Part shown: positions 12,701-24,506 of the stretch, one piece after another
Position numbering within the stretch: position 1 is the stretch's first letter
Layout: every line of letters starts with the position of its first letter
Assembly (NCBI GenBank): GCA_949775045.1
Contig: OX459098.1
Coordinates: forward strand, 14,927,207-14,991,206
Reading direction: 5' to 3'
Source: Metridium senile
Lineage: Eukaryota > Cnidaria > Anthozoa > Actiniaria > Metridiidae
Length of the DNA: 64,000 bases
The notes under the pieces: generated by a model
Databases searched by the model: none
What the model saw: only the letters and a program-made list of their open reading frames with translations
Told to the model about the DNA's origin: nothing
Program-made: the position numbers and the translations under genes

Positions 12701-15700
12701 CCATACTGCACGGACAGGAAGGCAAAACTGTAGCTATTGACAATGGCTGATCTCAAATCTGTCAGACCGCCTGGAGACATGTTTCTATAGGTTAAGTACA
12801 AATGCCGGGTTACCAGGTAGTCGAGTAAAGCATCCCCCAGGAATTCAAACTGTTCGTAACTGGACTGTAAATGACTTCGATCACGTGGGAAGGACACGTG
12901 TGTGAACGCTTGGAGAAGAAGCTGTTTATTTGTGAAGGAGTACCCGATTGTAGTTTCTAGGTCTTTGAACTCTTCCTCCAGCAAACGTACTTCACTATCA
13001 CTGTCACTCTCGCTGACATGGTGATCGTTTTGATTGGTTGATTTGGTAAGACTCGTACGTACATCATTGTCAATAAGGTTACTCTCGCTGGCAGGATGAT
13101 CGTTTTGATTGGTTGGTTTGGTCAGGCTTGAATGTACATCACTGTCAATAAGGTTACTCTCGCTGGCAGGGTGATCGTTTTGATTGGTTGGTTTGGTAAG
13201 ACTCGCATGTCTCATGAAGGATGCTACGTATTCTAAGTTCAGATAGTCAGTTACATCAAAGCCCAGCCATTTCATGATTTTCAAAGCGCTTCTAGCTCCA
13301 CCTGTGACCAAGTATGTTCCAATGATCGCCTCGGCCGTATCAGCGACGGTTTTATCAGAAACTACTGCATGCCTACGCGCATCGATGCATACTGATGACT
13401 CTGGTGCTGGCTTGGTGACGGGTGTATTTACTTCCGGGTCGCTATCATCCTCATTGTCACTTGAGTCGAGCTCGTTGACATCTGTGTGCAACTTTAAATG
13501 GAACTCTTGTGGTATATTAGACTGTAACCTTAGAAACCCATGCGGGCACCACGTGAAGGGAGGCTGGAACCTCGTGTTAATGATGCACGAAGGGATGTCC
13601 AGTGCACGACCAAGGTAAAACAACTGTCGATTACTTATTGCATGTCCTCGATAAAATGACAACTTGCCCACATTCAAGCGCGGTGACTCACAGAAGATGT
13701 TCAAGGTAACTGCGAATTTGATAAAAGAATCGCCGTACATCTCTAGGCGATCGTGGTTGAATACATCTATTGCTCCAACACATGTAATGGCTTTGAGGAG
13801 AAGTGTTGATGAAGGTTGATTGGCTATCTGATCTAGAATAGTGACACAAGATGGTTTTACTGATGTACGCGGTTGATATGTTAACGATTCAAATTGCTTG
13901 TGTTCGCTGTCCATACTCTCTGAGTGTTTGGAAGAACAGTCGAGAGAACAACGACCATTAGCATTGTCTGGCTGGTCTTCTAACAATTCAACGGTTGTAT
14001 TCTGTTTCTCATCTTTGTTACTACTATCGTGGTCATCACCATGAATACTATTTCCTTTATTTCTAGTTTCATCATCATAGCCACCATCATTACCACCTTT
14101 AACACTATCATCATGACCATTATCGCTATTATCATCACCATCACCATTTTCATCATCATCATCGCCACCATTATCATCCTTATGATCAATATTGCCATCG
14201 ACATTATCACCACCACCACCATTATCATCACCACCACCATCTTCATCAACACCATTAGCAAGATCATTATCATTATCATCAGCATCACCATTTCCATTCC
14301 CATCTTCATCATCACCACAACCACCATTATCAACATCATTGTCATCACCATTGCCATCTTCATCATCATCGTCATTATCACCATTATCATCAATATTGCC
14401 ATCGATATTATCATCACCCCCACCACCATTACCATCATTGATATCAACATCATAAATATCATCGTTGCCCTCAACATACTCCCCAACATCTTCCCCCAAG
14501 GTCACCAAAGGTAAACCAATGTTTGCTGGCCATTCAACAGTTCCAACACCAGCCTGAGACGCGATAGTTTGACGTAGTTCCTCTGCCAGTAAAATAGCTT
14601 CAAGACGGTACAGTACTGTGGGTATTAGAACAGCATCTTGCCAGATTGATAAAGGAACTGGGTGGATAGAACATAGCTCAGGTATCAGGAGTACACTTGA
14701 TCTTTTTTTCCTGAGTGAGAGTTAAAAGTCAGACGAAATAGAAAACGAGGCAGCGTGCTTCATTGAGTTACAGAGCGCGCGGGAATTTTAAGAAGTGCTG
14801 TCAAGTTTTCTTTTTCTTTTATAAAATATTCAGTTGTTAAAATCAAACGAGTAGACGTTCCGTGCTCTGTTGAGTTATAGAGAACGCTTCAATCACTTCA
14901 CAACAATCACGCAAAACGGCGAAAAATGCCCTTTAATTCGTTTGACGATGTTATTTCTCCCTACGTTGCATTTTCTCGAAACTGACCAATAAGAGCGCGC
15001 GAAAAATCAAAACAACGAAAAAGCTGATTGTTAAATGAGCACGCGCGCTTGAAAATGGCTTGAGTTTGTTTCATGCTTGAAATGAAAAAGACTATCCCAA
15101 TTATTTTATATTGTATATACCTAATTGCAAGAACGTTGACCTCACCTTTATACTTTAGTGGGAAAGGAATTAGGTAAAAGACAAAAGAAGATCACTCAAG
15201 CTGAACTCTTTCTTTTGTTATTCCTGATAGTCCTTTGTTACTAATGTTCTTTTTTCATATGACAATATTCTTGCAATTAGGTGTATATAATTTATTATTT
15301 AGGTTTCCTACCTTTCCTTGGAGGGGAGGGGTAGTTCGCGCCCTTTTGTATCACGATACTTTGATACAAGGCAATTGTTAACCCTGGACAAACTGCGTAC
15401 TTTTAGTAAGGGTTGGTCTCCGCGTAACTCGACACCATACCTCTGCTTGAAATAGTCCAAGAATGTTGGAGCAACCTCTGGATCAGGGAATGGTGACAGC
15501 GGGCTCATATCATAATGAATATCAGCTACGATGTATCTTGTAGGTTTGTTCATGTATACAGCTGTCACGACACGACCACGGTACGACTCAAAATCGTTAC
15601 ACTGCTGAGGGGGTGGGTCTTTAGGCTGCAATAGACCACCAAGGTTTTGTTCAAGATTTCTGAGATAATCGAAAGCAACATGGCAAGATGAGTCGAAGTG

Positions 15701-16517
15701 ATTTCCTGGTTGAGTCGAAGAGCACAGTTGTGTCTTGTTGATTTTATCCGTTTTACCAATTTCGCTGGGATTGGATTCAGTTCCATTAATAAGCTGGACA
15801 TTTGTCTTGGTATTTTCTGGACGATCATCTAAATCCAATGCCTGCAAGCAATTACACAGTTGTTTCTTGTTGATTTCATCCGTTTCATCAATTTCACCAG
15901 GATTGGACTCACCACATTGAGTACCAGTACTTATCTGGACATCTCTTTTGGTATTTTCTGGACTATCACCTAAATCCAATGCCTGCAAGCAATTACACAG
16001 TTGTTTCTTGTTGATTTCATCCGTTTCATCAATTTCACCAGGATTGGACTCACCACATTGAGTACCAGTACTGATCTGGACATCTCTCTTGGTATTTTCT
16101 GGACTATCATCTAAATCCAATGCCTGCAGGCAATTACAGCAATCTCCATGTCCATTTCCCTTGAAGTCTGGATTATGCTCTCTATGTTCAACGTTGTTTT
16201 CTGCTGTCATTTCTTTGGTTGTAACAGGCACAATGTAGCAGCCATAGGTTTGCTTGTCTGGTTCATACAAAAACCAGTCATTATCTGGATCACCATTGAT
16301 GCACATGATTTCATTATGAATGTATTTGTGAAAGCGTTGTACCAAACCCAACTGTTCAGTAGTCAAGGTTATGGAGTTTGAACACTCAGTGATAGTAACG
16401 GTTAGCTCAATAGCTTTACTGTATATGATAAACTTAGGGACCTAGAAAAAATATCGAAGAATTGGTCAGATAAGGAGGGGGACATGGGGGAGCAAATAAT
16501 TTTTTGACAACAGCATC

Positions 16518-16561
<44 letters not shown>

Positions 16562-19500
16562 TACATGTTATCTAACCTTAGGAAGTTGTTTACTTGATAG
16601 TAAGCCAAGCATATTTGAGCTGGCATAGCTCTGTGTCAAACCATTGTCATCAGGATAGCTTGTCATTGATATTGATAGGCGATAAAGGTAGACTGGTACT
16701 TCAGCTATTGGTAGATTATTCATCCAAACTGATGGAAACTAAGGACAGAATTGAGCAATTCAGTATTCTTAGCTTAACAAAAGCCTGGAAAACATGGTTT
16801 GAATTGATTGACATACATGTAGTACTAATTCTTCTAAAACTAATTATATATTCATAAGGAAAACAAGACAAAGGCATAACTTTGAAAAAGGTTAAATAGT
16901 TGATACAAAACCATAATCATTGAACTTTTTCAGCTTTACTTTTATATTGAAAATTTTAGTGAAATGCAACATAACTACATGTAACTTACTCATAAATGAG
17001 TAATATACAACATTGGTGTCGGCCTGGTATGGGTTGCCTGAAGAGCGGCTCTCTAGAGAGCCACTACGCAGGCTACTGTATGGGTTTCACTATGGCTTGC
17101 CTGCCACTTGCCAAACAGAATGCCCACTCATATCATATCTATTAAATCCAAAACTATCATTGTCAACAGTGCAGGCATTTGTACCTTTCGTTCATAAGCT
17201 CTTCTTCTCTTTGTTGAACCATCATTTCCATGACAACCATCTGCTACCTCAGAAGTACATAGCATATCAACCTTTTTAAATGTAAAGCTGTCCACAGAGA
17301 GCCTGGGCCCTAGTCTGTCTAGCTCACCAGTTTCATGCAATGTTTTACATGCTAGTAATGCAGCAGCAACAAGGCTTTCAGAACGAGCTTCAGCCATGCG
17401 GTTTGATGTTGCATGGTTTTTTGGAATGACTACCCAGGCCTGGTGATATGAATAACATTGTATGAATATTGTATTAAGTAAAATGGTAAATTAACAAATA
17501 CATGGATAAATAATCCAATAACGCAGCACCAGTCGAAAGCTGCATTTTCGTTGGCCCCTTATACAGTACCACTATTGCTTGGTTAGGTTTAGGGCAATTG
17601 TTCAAGGAAAGACTGAATTGGTTTATTGAACCAATCCTAAAGGACGTTTTGATTTGGTGCTGACTGTCCCAAATAATCAACACAATAAAATAATTTTTTG
17701 GGGTCAATTAATTAAAAAGAATGAATAAAGGATTGAATGAATAAAGGGAGAAAAGAAATAGAGCATCAAGTAACTGCACAATCATGTAAAAGAAGAAATA
17801 ATGTTTCAATAAGAACTAAAAGCAATACCACCATTCATCAATTTCAATAGTCCCCTTCACGGATCCCTGCACCATCTTGAAAGGTAGCTTGGCCTTTGCA
17901 TTGAAGCAGGACGAACATTGAGCTTGCAATGATAGAGACCTTTTAACACCTTGCCAGACAATTATTCATGTGTCTCTATCATTGCAAGCTCACCAGTCGT
18001 CTCGATTTAATGCAAAGGCCCGGCTACCTTTCAAGATGGCGCAGGGAACTGTGAAGGGGACTATTGAACACTTTACCTGGAATGGCCAATAAATGGGTGA
18101 ATGACATGGTAAATAAAGTGTTGATTTTAATTGAACTCTTTCAGCTTCTTCTACAACTTTGACAGAATAACATGGGTAAGTACAACCAAAACCATCTTTA
18201 GGGAATGAACTGCAGTATCTGCAATAAAACATAAATACATGTAACAGGTTCCCATTTAAATCTGTACTTATGCAAATTGTGTTGATGTGTGCTAAACACA
18301 CAGATCAACCAATCAGAGTATATTATTTCTGAAGTGAACTTCTCTGATTGGTACAGAAAGTACAGATTAAAATGGGAACCTGTTATGTTTCCATTGGCTT
18401 TTTAAGAATTATTTTTAAATTTGTTTGAAAACAAATAAGAAAAGATTCACAATTAAACCAATCGGAAAATATAATTTGTATCACTTGCTGTACTAAGTAC
18501 TAAAAAAATGTACCAGGTGTCATTGGTATTTGCTAATGCTGATTAGTTCATTTTGTTTTTCTCTGCATTTGATTGGTTAATGAGCAAGCAGTATAATTAT
18601 TATTATTCAATTGTAGAGTATGGAAAAACTGAATAAAATGTTTGTCTAAACACTACCCAATTAATGAATACATTGTCTGCAAGTACCAGGTGATCTTGCT
18701 TCGATTGTTTGTCAAAATAAAAAGTTCCAAAATAGCACATTGAGACAGCAATGATTTAGGTTATTTTTAGGCATTTGCGTTTTATTTTTATTCCTTTTCT
18801 ATTCCTGATAGAGCAGCAGAGAGCTTTTGTTGTCCAAGTTACATAGAATGTTTTAATGCAAAGTTATGTTAAGGATATATTTATAGAGGGTTAACATGGG
18901 AAACATTTCTTTCAAACGACACCATTTTGGAACTGTTGGCGATGCAACAAAACTGCTTCGATGGAAGAGCGCTTGGGAAAGCACCTAGTACTGGATCAAT
19001 AAGCAACTATTTGCCACTTTGTCCAAAAGCTTGGCAGATTACATCCATACAATGCAGAGAAAACAATATTTTATTATCATGACAAGTTACCTGCAAACTA
19101 AAACATTTTACAAGTACATTATCTAAGGGTAATTTTCTTACCTGTTAATGACAGCAATAGCAAGCTTTGAATCATTTATAGCATCCACACACTTTTCTTC
19201 ACATTCAGAAACACTGCTCAGATTTTCCCAGCATGCACTGTTGTTTATAGCAAACTTAAATGGCTCACATCGTTTGAATAAGACACACTGTATTTCTTTG
19301 AAAACCTGATATCAATAAAAATGACATGAAGTTATCAGTTATTAATAATAGTAATCAGTATAAATATATGGTAATTGTAGAAAATTATAGAAACTCATAT
19401 ACACTGATTGGTTCAACAACTTTAGACTATTTTTTGATAAACTGTCACAGCATATTTGTATTTTATAAATTTCATTATATTCCCTATTGTTTCTATCAAA

Positions 19501-19665
19501 CAAAAACAGCCAGCCTATACTAGTTTACTCACATGTTTACTTATTGGTCTTCACAGTTACACTGGAACAATTCATAATATTTAATTTAAAAATTATACAA
19601 CAGGATGGTAGCAGGGGGAAACATAATTCCCATTCTAAGGCTGCCATCGAAAATAAGTAAATAGA

Positions 19666-19704
<39 letters not shown>

Positions 19705-19707
19705 ATA

Positions 19708-19770
<63 letters not shown>

Positions 19771-22681
19771 ACAAATAAATAAATGTTCATAAAATTAAAT
19801 TACAAAGTACAAATACATATATATAAGATTCTGAATATATAGGGTACACAAAAACTGTTCTAAAAATATTAGTGAGGAATGTAGTACATAAAATTAATTA
19901 TGATCGTAAGTGGTTAAGTAAAGAGGTCTTGAAAGAGGAAAAATTAACAGATTGCATAATGTCACCAGGTACATGTATTTCATTCCAGTCCTTAGTGTAA
20001 CGGTGAAAAAACAAGTATTTGAGGTAATTTGTGTGGAATACTTTATATCTTACCTTATGTAGTTCCACACCATTCTCTTCCAAATCGTTGTCTTCCTCTA
20101 CAAAAATGACTTCAGCATTTGCAGCTCTTACAATCTTTTTAACTTTGACATAAGATAAATAATCCTGTGGAAGTCCAAATCGTATCAGCTGCTTGCAAGA
20201 TGCAATGAAGATCTCATTCTCGACATCACTGCTTAAAACAAGTACATTCACTTCACCACTATTGATCAGTTTGATGATGGCCTGACTTTGAACCTCTCCA
20301 TCTTCTTCGCTAGCCTCACTGTTCTTTATATTGGAGCTTGAAACATAAGCACTTTTAATGCAGTTAAACTCAGGCTCAGTTTTTGCTACTTTATTTAACA
20401 AGAAGTTCAGTGCAGCAGCTTCATAGTTGGACAAACAGAGGATGACACTCACTGGAGATCTTTTATAGTTTGCATTATACTTTTCAATGTAATTTGCAAA
20501 AGGCGATTTGTTACTACAAACATCGCTAGTCAAGCTTGTAGTGTTATTGAGGTTTCTTTTAGTAGTTTTTACAATCCATAGACTTGATAGTATTTCACTT
20601 AGAAGTTGAGTCATTTCACAGCAGTCTTGATCAGTCTCATTGTAACTTTTTTGGATAATGCTGAGTTGATCTTTGCAATAACCTAAGGCCTTTGCATCAG
20701 ACGAGCTAACAGATTTTTTCTGTATCTTATTAACTTCTCGTTGTAGAATTTTTGCATTGTAAAAAGCTGCAGAAACACCAAATCTCTTTAGTATGTTGAT
20801 GCTAATATAACATAATGATCTTATATATGATAATGTTGATTCTGATGGGCTATCTTCATTTTCACATTCTTGTTCAACGTATTTAATAATGCTATCAATT
20901 TGAAATACTATTTCTTTTGATAACCCTTCATTGTTGTGCTTCAAAGAATAATGAGCAATATTTTCTTGCGGCAATCCTCCATAGTGATTCAAAGCAACAA
21001 GATCACTTGAAACTGAACAACTGCAGCCAAACACAGTCTCCACTTCATTGATAACACTTTCTAGATTAGAAGGACTCATAACTGGTAACTGTGACGTTAG
21101 CCCAACTATGATTGGTTGGTTGATAAGGTCACATGACTTGAAGAAATCCAAAATGATTTTTAAAGGATGCCCTGGTTTGGTGACAAGATGACAGTTATCA
21201 ATCACAACCAAATTAATCTTTGCCCATGGAAAGGTACCAGATTCAATAAGATGGATGACGTGATATGGGCTTGCTATTTGGATATCTGCATGGTCTGTAT
21301 TATCATGTGATTGGCTGGTTGTGATGCAGCATTTCAATGATGTCTGTAGGTTGATTGCTTCAGAGAATTGTTGAGTGAAAGAATCTTATGGAAAAGAAAG
21401 ACAATCATTTTAATTGGAATGACATATATGATTAGGTATAAGTCTTTATTTGCACTTTAAATACATTCATTGTTAAATATACATTTGATATATTGTTACT
21501 AATACTATTATACTTAATATCAAAAGATTTAACTAGATTTTTAGAATGAAAATGAATAAAGAAAATATATGTAAATAGTGCCAGCGAGGGGAGCAATTAT
21601 AGAATACCCCGTCACTATAGAAATTCAAGTTCACTCTTTGAGAACGACCAAATAACACAATAGATTCTATTATTATGTAAATAAGTGAAGGGGTATTCTA
21701 TAATCTAGCCAGACCCATTTCTCTAAACAGCAAAATGGAGTAGAGGACATTTAACAGAAGATTATTTTAGTATAGTTGAATAAAGTATATTTACCATATT
21801 TTATGTACTGATACATCTACATTCATTCATTTGTTTATTTGTTTGTTTATTTACCCCCCGGAGTATCCAATCGATGAAATCAATAATCAATACAATCAAT
21901 ATCAATTTATCGATTGATATTGAAAATCGATGATCAATCAATGGCAAAAATCTTTGTGACCTTCATCGATTGAGGGATGACAATTTAGCCGGTATCGATT
22001 GACATTCGATGACAATTTAGATATCGATTGATAATCAATAACAATTTAGTATATCAATTATCAATTGATGACAAAAATCTTTGTGACCTATCGATTGATC
22101 ATCGATTGACCAATATCAATCGATATCAATTACCTAATTATATTGATTGATATCGATTGATTGATTGATTTTCCGATGATCGATTATCATCGATTGGATA
22201 CTCCAGGTTTACCCATCTATTCGTTTATTTATTTATTTACTTATCGATTCATTCATTTATTTATCCATTTATTTAACCATAGTAAACTAGTATAGGCTGC
22301 GTCGGTGTCTGATATAAACGATAGGTAATATAAAGAAATTTGTAACACCGTAAAAAATGTTGACTTTAACTTTACTGACGTTTCGAGCTTTAGCCCTTCG
22401 TTTATTTATTCATATATTTATCCGTAACATTGTCTCCATAGTATCGTCCAAGGTGTAAGCCACTAACCTGTGCTGTTTTGTGTGACTATCAGCGTAAACG
22501 ATCCAGACAAACCCTTCCTTTGAATCTCTTGTACAATCTTGAAAGCGATGAAGACCTTGCTTGAATCTTTAGCCACACATAGGACACTCGTCCGATTAGA
22601 CAGCCCTATCTCAACCAAATCAACAGGGAAGGGACCCTGCAGTAGAGAACACTCATATTTTTCCATATTATGATCACACAT
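9798..22681 (-). CDS. DICER1-like: Dicer ribonuclease with degenerate helicase domain
   Basis: Cuts dsRNA or pre-miRNA into small RNAs. Exons, 5' to 3' on the minus strand: 22681-22468, 21384-20054, 19305-19142, 18218-18077, 17439-17185, 17050-16990, 16728-16577, 16441-15312, 14710-12589, 11557-11380, 11023-10948, 9978-9798; total 6006 nt, 2001 aa. Domains: helicase-like 10-515, DUF283 about 565-650, PAZ about 1055-1225, RNase IIIa about 1453-1637 (E1473, D1477, D1607, E1610 present), RNase IIIb about 1727-1930 (E1772, D1776, D1884, E1887 present), dsRBD 1942-1985. The helicase has lost its catalytic residues: the Walker A position reads CVAKDSSKV and DECH reads DNCH (134-137). Exon 6 borders are the least certain, since several AGs are available. 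The start is the first in-frame ATG; a second ATG (residue 6) has better context. Spacers carry three in-frame repeat tracts, listed separately. Confidence 0.95.
10063..10115 (+). repeat. Long G tract in the last Dicer intron
   Basis: About 50 nearly uninterrupted G on the plus strand, broken by single T residues. It can form G-quadruplexes on this strand, and the pre-mRNA (minus) carries the C-rich complement. It lies in the 969-bp intron between exons 12 and 11. Confidence 0.8.
10506..10690. repeat. Foldback element in a Dicer intron
   Basis: Inverted arms around cacgtgaattctacgtg (about 10512) and cacgtagaattcacgtg (about 10662) enclose about 140 bp that includes aaggccggaacacacc, a motif resembling the ends of other MITEs in the window. 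Confidence 0.5.
11085..11300. repeat. GACA-type tetranucleotide repeat
   Basis: Degenerate (GACA)n/(CAGA)n microsatellite in the intron between Dicer exons 11 and 10. A shorter pure tract lies at 16520-16561. Confidence 0.75.
11850..12300. repeat. About 141-bp tandem repeat, three copies, in a Dicer intron
   Basis: The marker gtatttgaactcactgc recurs near 11904, 12043 and 12184, spaced 139-141 bp. The second and third copies are almost identical and the first is more diverged. It lies in the intron that splits RNase IIIb. Confidence 0.75.
12335..12537. mobile_element. Palindromic MITE in a Dicer intron, copy 1
   Basis: Ends cttcacagttcc and ggaactgtgaag. The long arms share gaaaggtagccg/cggctacctttc and tgcaatgatagagac/gtctctatcattgca. 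The same family occurs at 17846-18065 and, interrupted, at 26002-26738. It lies about 50 bp from the splice donor of exon 9. Confidence 0.8.
12988..13203 (-). repeat. In-frame 75-bp repeat ×3 in Dicer, between the RNase III domains
   Basis: Encodes three copies of a 25-residue unit with TNQNDH at its core, at residues about 1653-1722. The first two copies are nearly identical and the third has diverged. It lies in the RNase IIIa-IIIb linker, so length change is probably tolerated. Confidence 0.85.
14010..14465 (-). repeat. In-frame trinucleotide-derived acidic tract in Dicer
   Basis: About 150 residues (about 1233-1383), almost entirely Asp, Asn, Gly and Glu, encoded by a degenerate (ATC/ACC)n run on the plus strand. 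It joins PAZ to RNase IIIa. The overlapping ORFs on both strands are by-products of this repeat. Such a long acidic insert is unusual for Dicer. Confidence 0.85.
15120..15283. mobile_element. About 165-bp MITE in a Dicer intron, copy 1
   Basis: Inverted ends cctaattgcaagaacgttg and caatattcttgcaattagg, TA on both sides. A second copy lies at 62067-62239. It lies just upstream of the exon 8 donor, inside the intron between exons 8 and 9. Confidence 0.75.
15726..16138 (-). repeat. In-frame 141-bp repeat ×3 in Dicer, N-terminal to PAZ
   Basis: Encodes three copies of a 47-residue unit that starts CNCLQALDL and contains ESNPGEIDETDEIN (residues about 875-1012). Copies 1 and 2 are almost identical; copy 3 is shorter and diverged. 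Each unit brings a CxC pair and many acidic residues. I recognise no domain in it. Confidence 0.88.
17846..18065. mobile_element. Palindromic MITE in a Dicer intron, copy 2
   Basis: Ends aatagtccccttcac and gtgaaggggactatt; same family as 12335-12537. The element stops 11 bp from the donor side of exon 4 (18077), so the hairpin sits almost against the splice site. Confidence 0.82.
18706..18953. repeat. Dispersed repeat, copy 1
   Basis: About 250 bp with a diverged copy in the same orientation at 51062-51296. Shared blocks include ttgtttgtcaaaa, aggcatttgcgttt and tttatagagggttaa. No terminal repeats or coding capacity were seen. Confidence 0.65.
19465..19533 (+). repeat. Fragment of the hammerhead-bearing repeat family
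   Basis: Matches the part of the 49121-49270 repeat that ends cctatactagtttactcac. The ribozyme-like part is missing. Confidence 0.55.
19655..19785. repeat. (TAAA)n microsatellite
   Basis: About 125 bp of almost pure TAAA units in the intron between Dicer exons 3 and 2. Confidence 0.9.
21859..22206. mobile_element. Foldback element dense in ATCGAT
   Basis: Ends ggagtatccaatcgatga and tcatcgattggatactcc are inverted repeats. The interior holds at least ten ATCGAT palindromes in about 350 bp, plus many ATCAAT and ATTGAT half-sites. It lies in the first Dicer intron. Confidence 0.7.
22281..22400 (-). repeat. Truncated hammerhead-bearing repeat
   Basis: Shares taaactagtataggctgcg, gataggtaat and gacgtttcgagctttagccc with 47148-47292. 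It breaks off at cccttcg, so half of the ribozyme-like core is lost. It lies in Dicer intron 1. Confidence 0.6.
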
Positions 22682-22697
22682 GACGGTTAAAATACGC

Positions 22698-22736
22698 TTA
22701 CGTTGACGTACAAAAACATAACAAATCGTCCGCCAT
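22698..22736 (-). promoter_or_regulatory. Short upstream ORF of Dicer
   Basis: An ATG in strong context (caagATGGCGG) starts 12 codons before a TAA and ends 17 bp before the assigned Dicer start, in another frame. A GTAAGC near its end could instead be a splice donor, making this an alternative first exon. RNA data are needed to choose. Confidence 0.35.
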
Positions 22737-23491
22737 CTTGTTTTCGTTAAGAACCAGTCCACCTCGGATTTTTGAAACTTGTGCGCGCATAGATTTCTGG
22801 GGTATTCTATTACACAGGAACTCCAACGAGCATACTAGCTTGACAAAAACATTTGAAGTTTATCGGTTATTTTAACCGATAGTTACTCAGTTAGCGTAAG
22901 GGTAACCGTACATATTTTAGGGGCTGTTTTACCTCTCCCTCCCTGGTCTTTTTACTAGCGTAAGTTCATCCCATTTTAGCTTCCACAATTCGGGGAATTC
23001 CTTTGTACAATAAATGAGCAAATGTTTGAATGCCATTGATTTCCCTCATGGGAAAACTTTACACACAAGAAAAGTACAGTTCGGGTTAACTTTGATTTAT
23101 TATCACTTCGTTATATCTACAATTTTTAAAACTTTAGTCTACAATAAATCTAATATTTAATATTTTCTTAAGCTCTTTCATATATATATAGTAGTAATTT
23201 CACTCTTTGGGCTTTACTTTCACATGTCACGTGATCAACTTTAAGAAACATTGGTGTACAACAGGCTTGTTTACTTTATCCCATAATACTCTATACTCTT
23301 ACCAACATCAAGAGATCACATCGTGATCTGTGTTCAGCCGTCCCCACTCCTCCCCCATGCGGGGAAAAACAGGGACGTCTGTCACAGGCTGATACCATGG
23401 CACAATGTGATCCAGATAACTCGAACCCTGGTAGGTTCCACGTTACTAAAGTTTCACCGTTATTTCCGATCACCCGAGAACTAGAATATAA

Positions 23492-23640
23492 CTTTTCAGT
23501 TTCGTTCAATGACCACAAATAATAGTTCCGAGTCGAGGTTAAAGTTGCCACACATAGCAAAACTATAATTTACTATGCGCAGCAACTCGAACCTCGACTT
23601 GAAACTATTATTAGTGGTCACTAAAGGGAATTGTGAAAAG
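23492..23640. mobile_element. Foldback element, copy 1
   Basis: Ends cttttcag and gtgaaaag, with long arms around atgaccacaaataatagtt and aactattattagtggtcac. The centre is shared with the copy at 54263-54404. Confidence 0.72.
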
Positions 23641-24506
23641 GACAATTGTAGCCTGCCTGCATATCTGGTGGTGCAAGAAAATGAAAGGCGAGGGGATAGC
23701 CAGAAACGGAGCGCACTTCAGCTGCTTCTCTATTCTTCTGAGTGTCAGTAACGCAGTGTTGTAACTAGAGCCTTTGAACTTATAAACATCGTTAACTTAG
23801 ATCAAAATCGATTGATTTGGGGACACTGAAACTACATGGATCACAAACCGGGTATTTCAATCTCCATACTCCAGTTTGACGTTATCTAGCACCGCAGTTG
23901 TTCTATTCAACCAAAAGGGAGGATTTGCACAAGCTAAGCCACGATTTGTTGTAAAAATATTAACAAATTCCAAGCAGAGCAAGAAAAAATGTTATCGCTC
24001 AATAGAAAACACATTTGGATTTACTCTGAATTGAGGCTAACCCTGTGTAAATGCGCCTTTTGTCAAATAGTACAGCGGTGCTAGATAACAAGACACTGTT
24101 TTTTTTAATCTTTTAAATCTTTGCAAACACGATACCATCGAATACTCGAACCCTCGACAACTTAACTCAAAAGCAAAACTGACGACTTTTTCACAAAATA
24201 AATGTTTCTTTTTTAAGTTATTAAATGATATATATATAGAGTATGTATGAGTATCTGATAAACTAGGTATACCTTAAAAGTCAGCAATGTTCACAGGAAA
24301 AATATGTTAATTCCCAATTTGTGAAAATAGTGGGTATTTTCAGGGATTTTCATGTGTATTCATTGGGAAAGTGGTACCAAACCCGTTCATGAGACAAAAA
24401 AAAATCCCACTTATTTCCCAAGAAAATCACAATAATTTCAGACTGGGAATTTAATAATTTTCCCTGTGGTTGTCAATCGAAGGTTCGAGTTCGCAGGAGT
24501 CAACTT

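Noticed and set aside
13980..14514. Ile/Thr-, Met- and Ser/Pro-rich ORFs overlapping Dicer exon 9
   Set aside because: Shadow frames of the triplet repeat that encodes the acidic Dicer linker.
16728..16738. Alternative acceptor 10 bp upstream for Dicer exon 7
   Set aside because: It would put a stop codon in frame; the acceptor at 16728 keeps the phase and the PAZ-side alignment.
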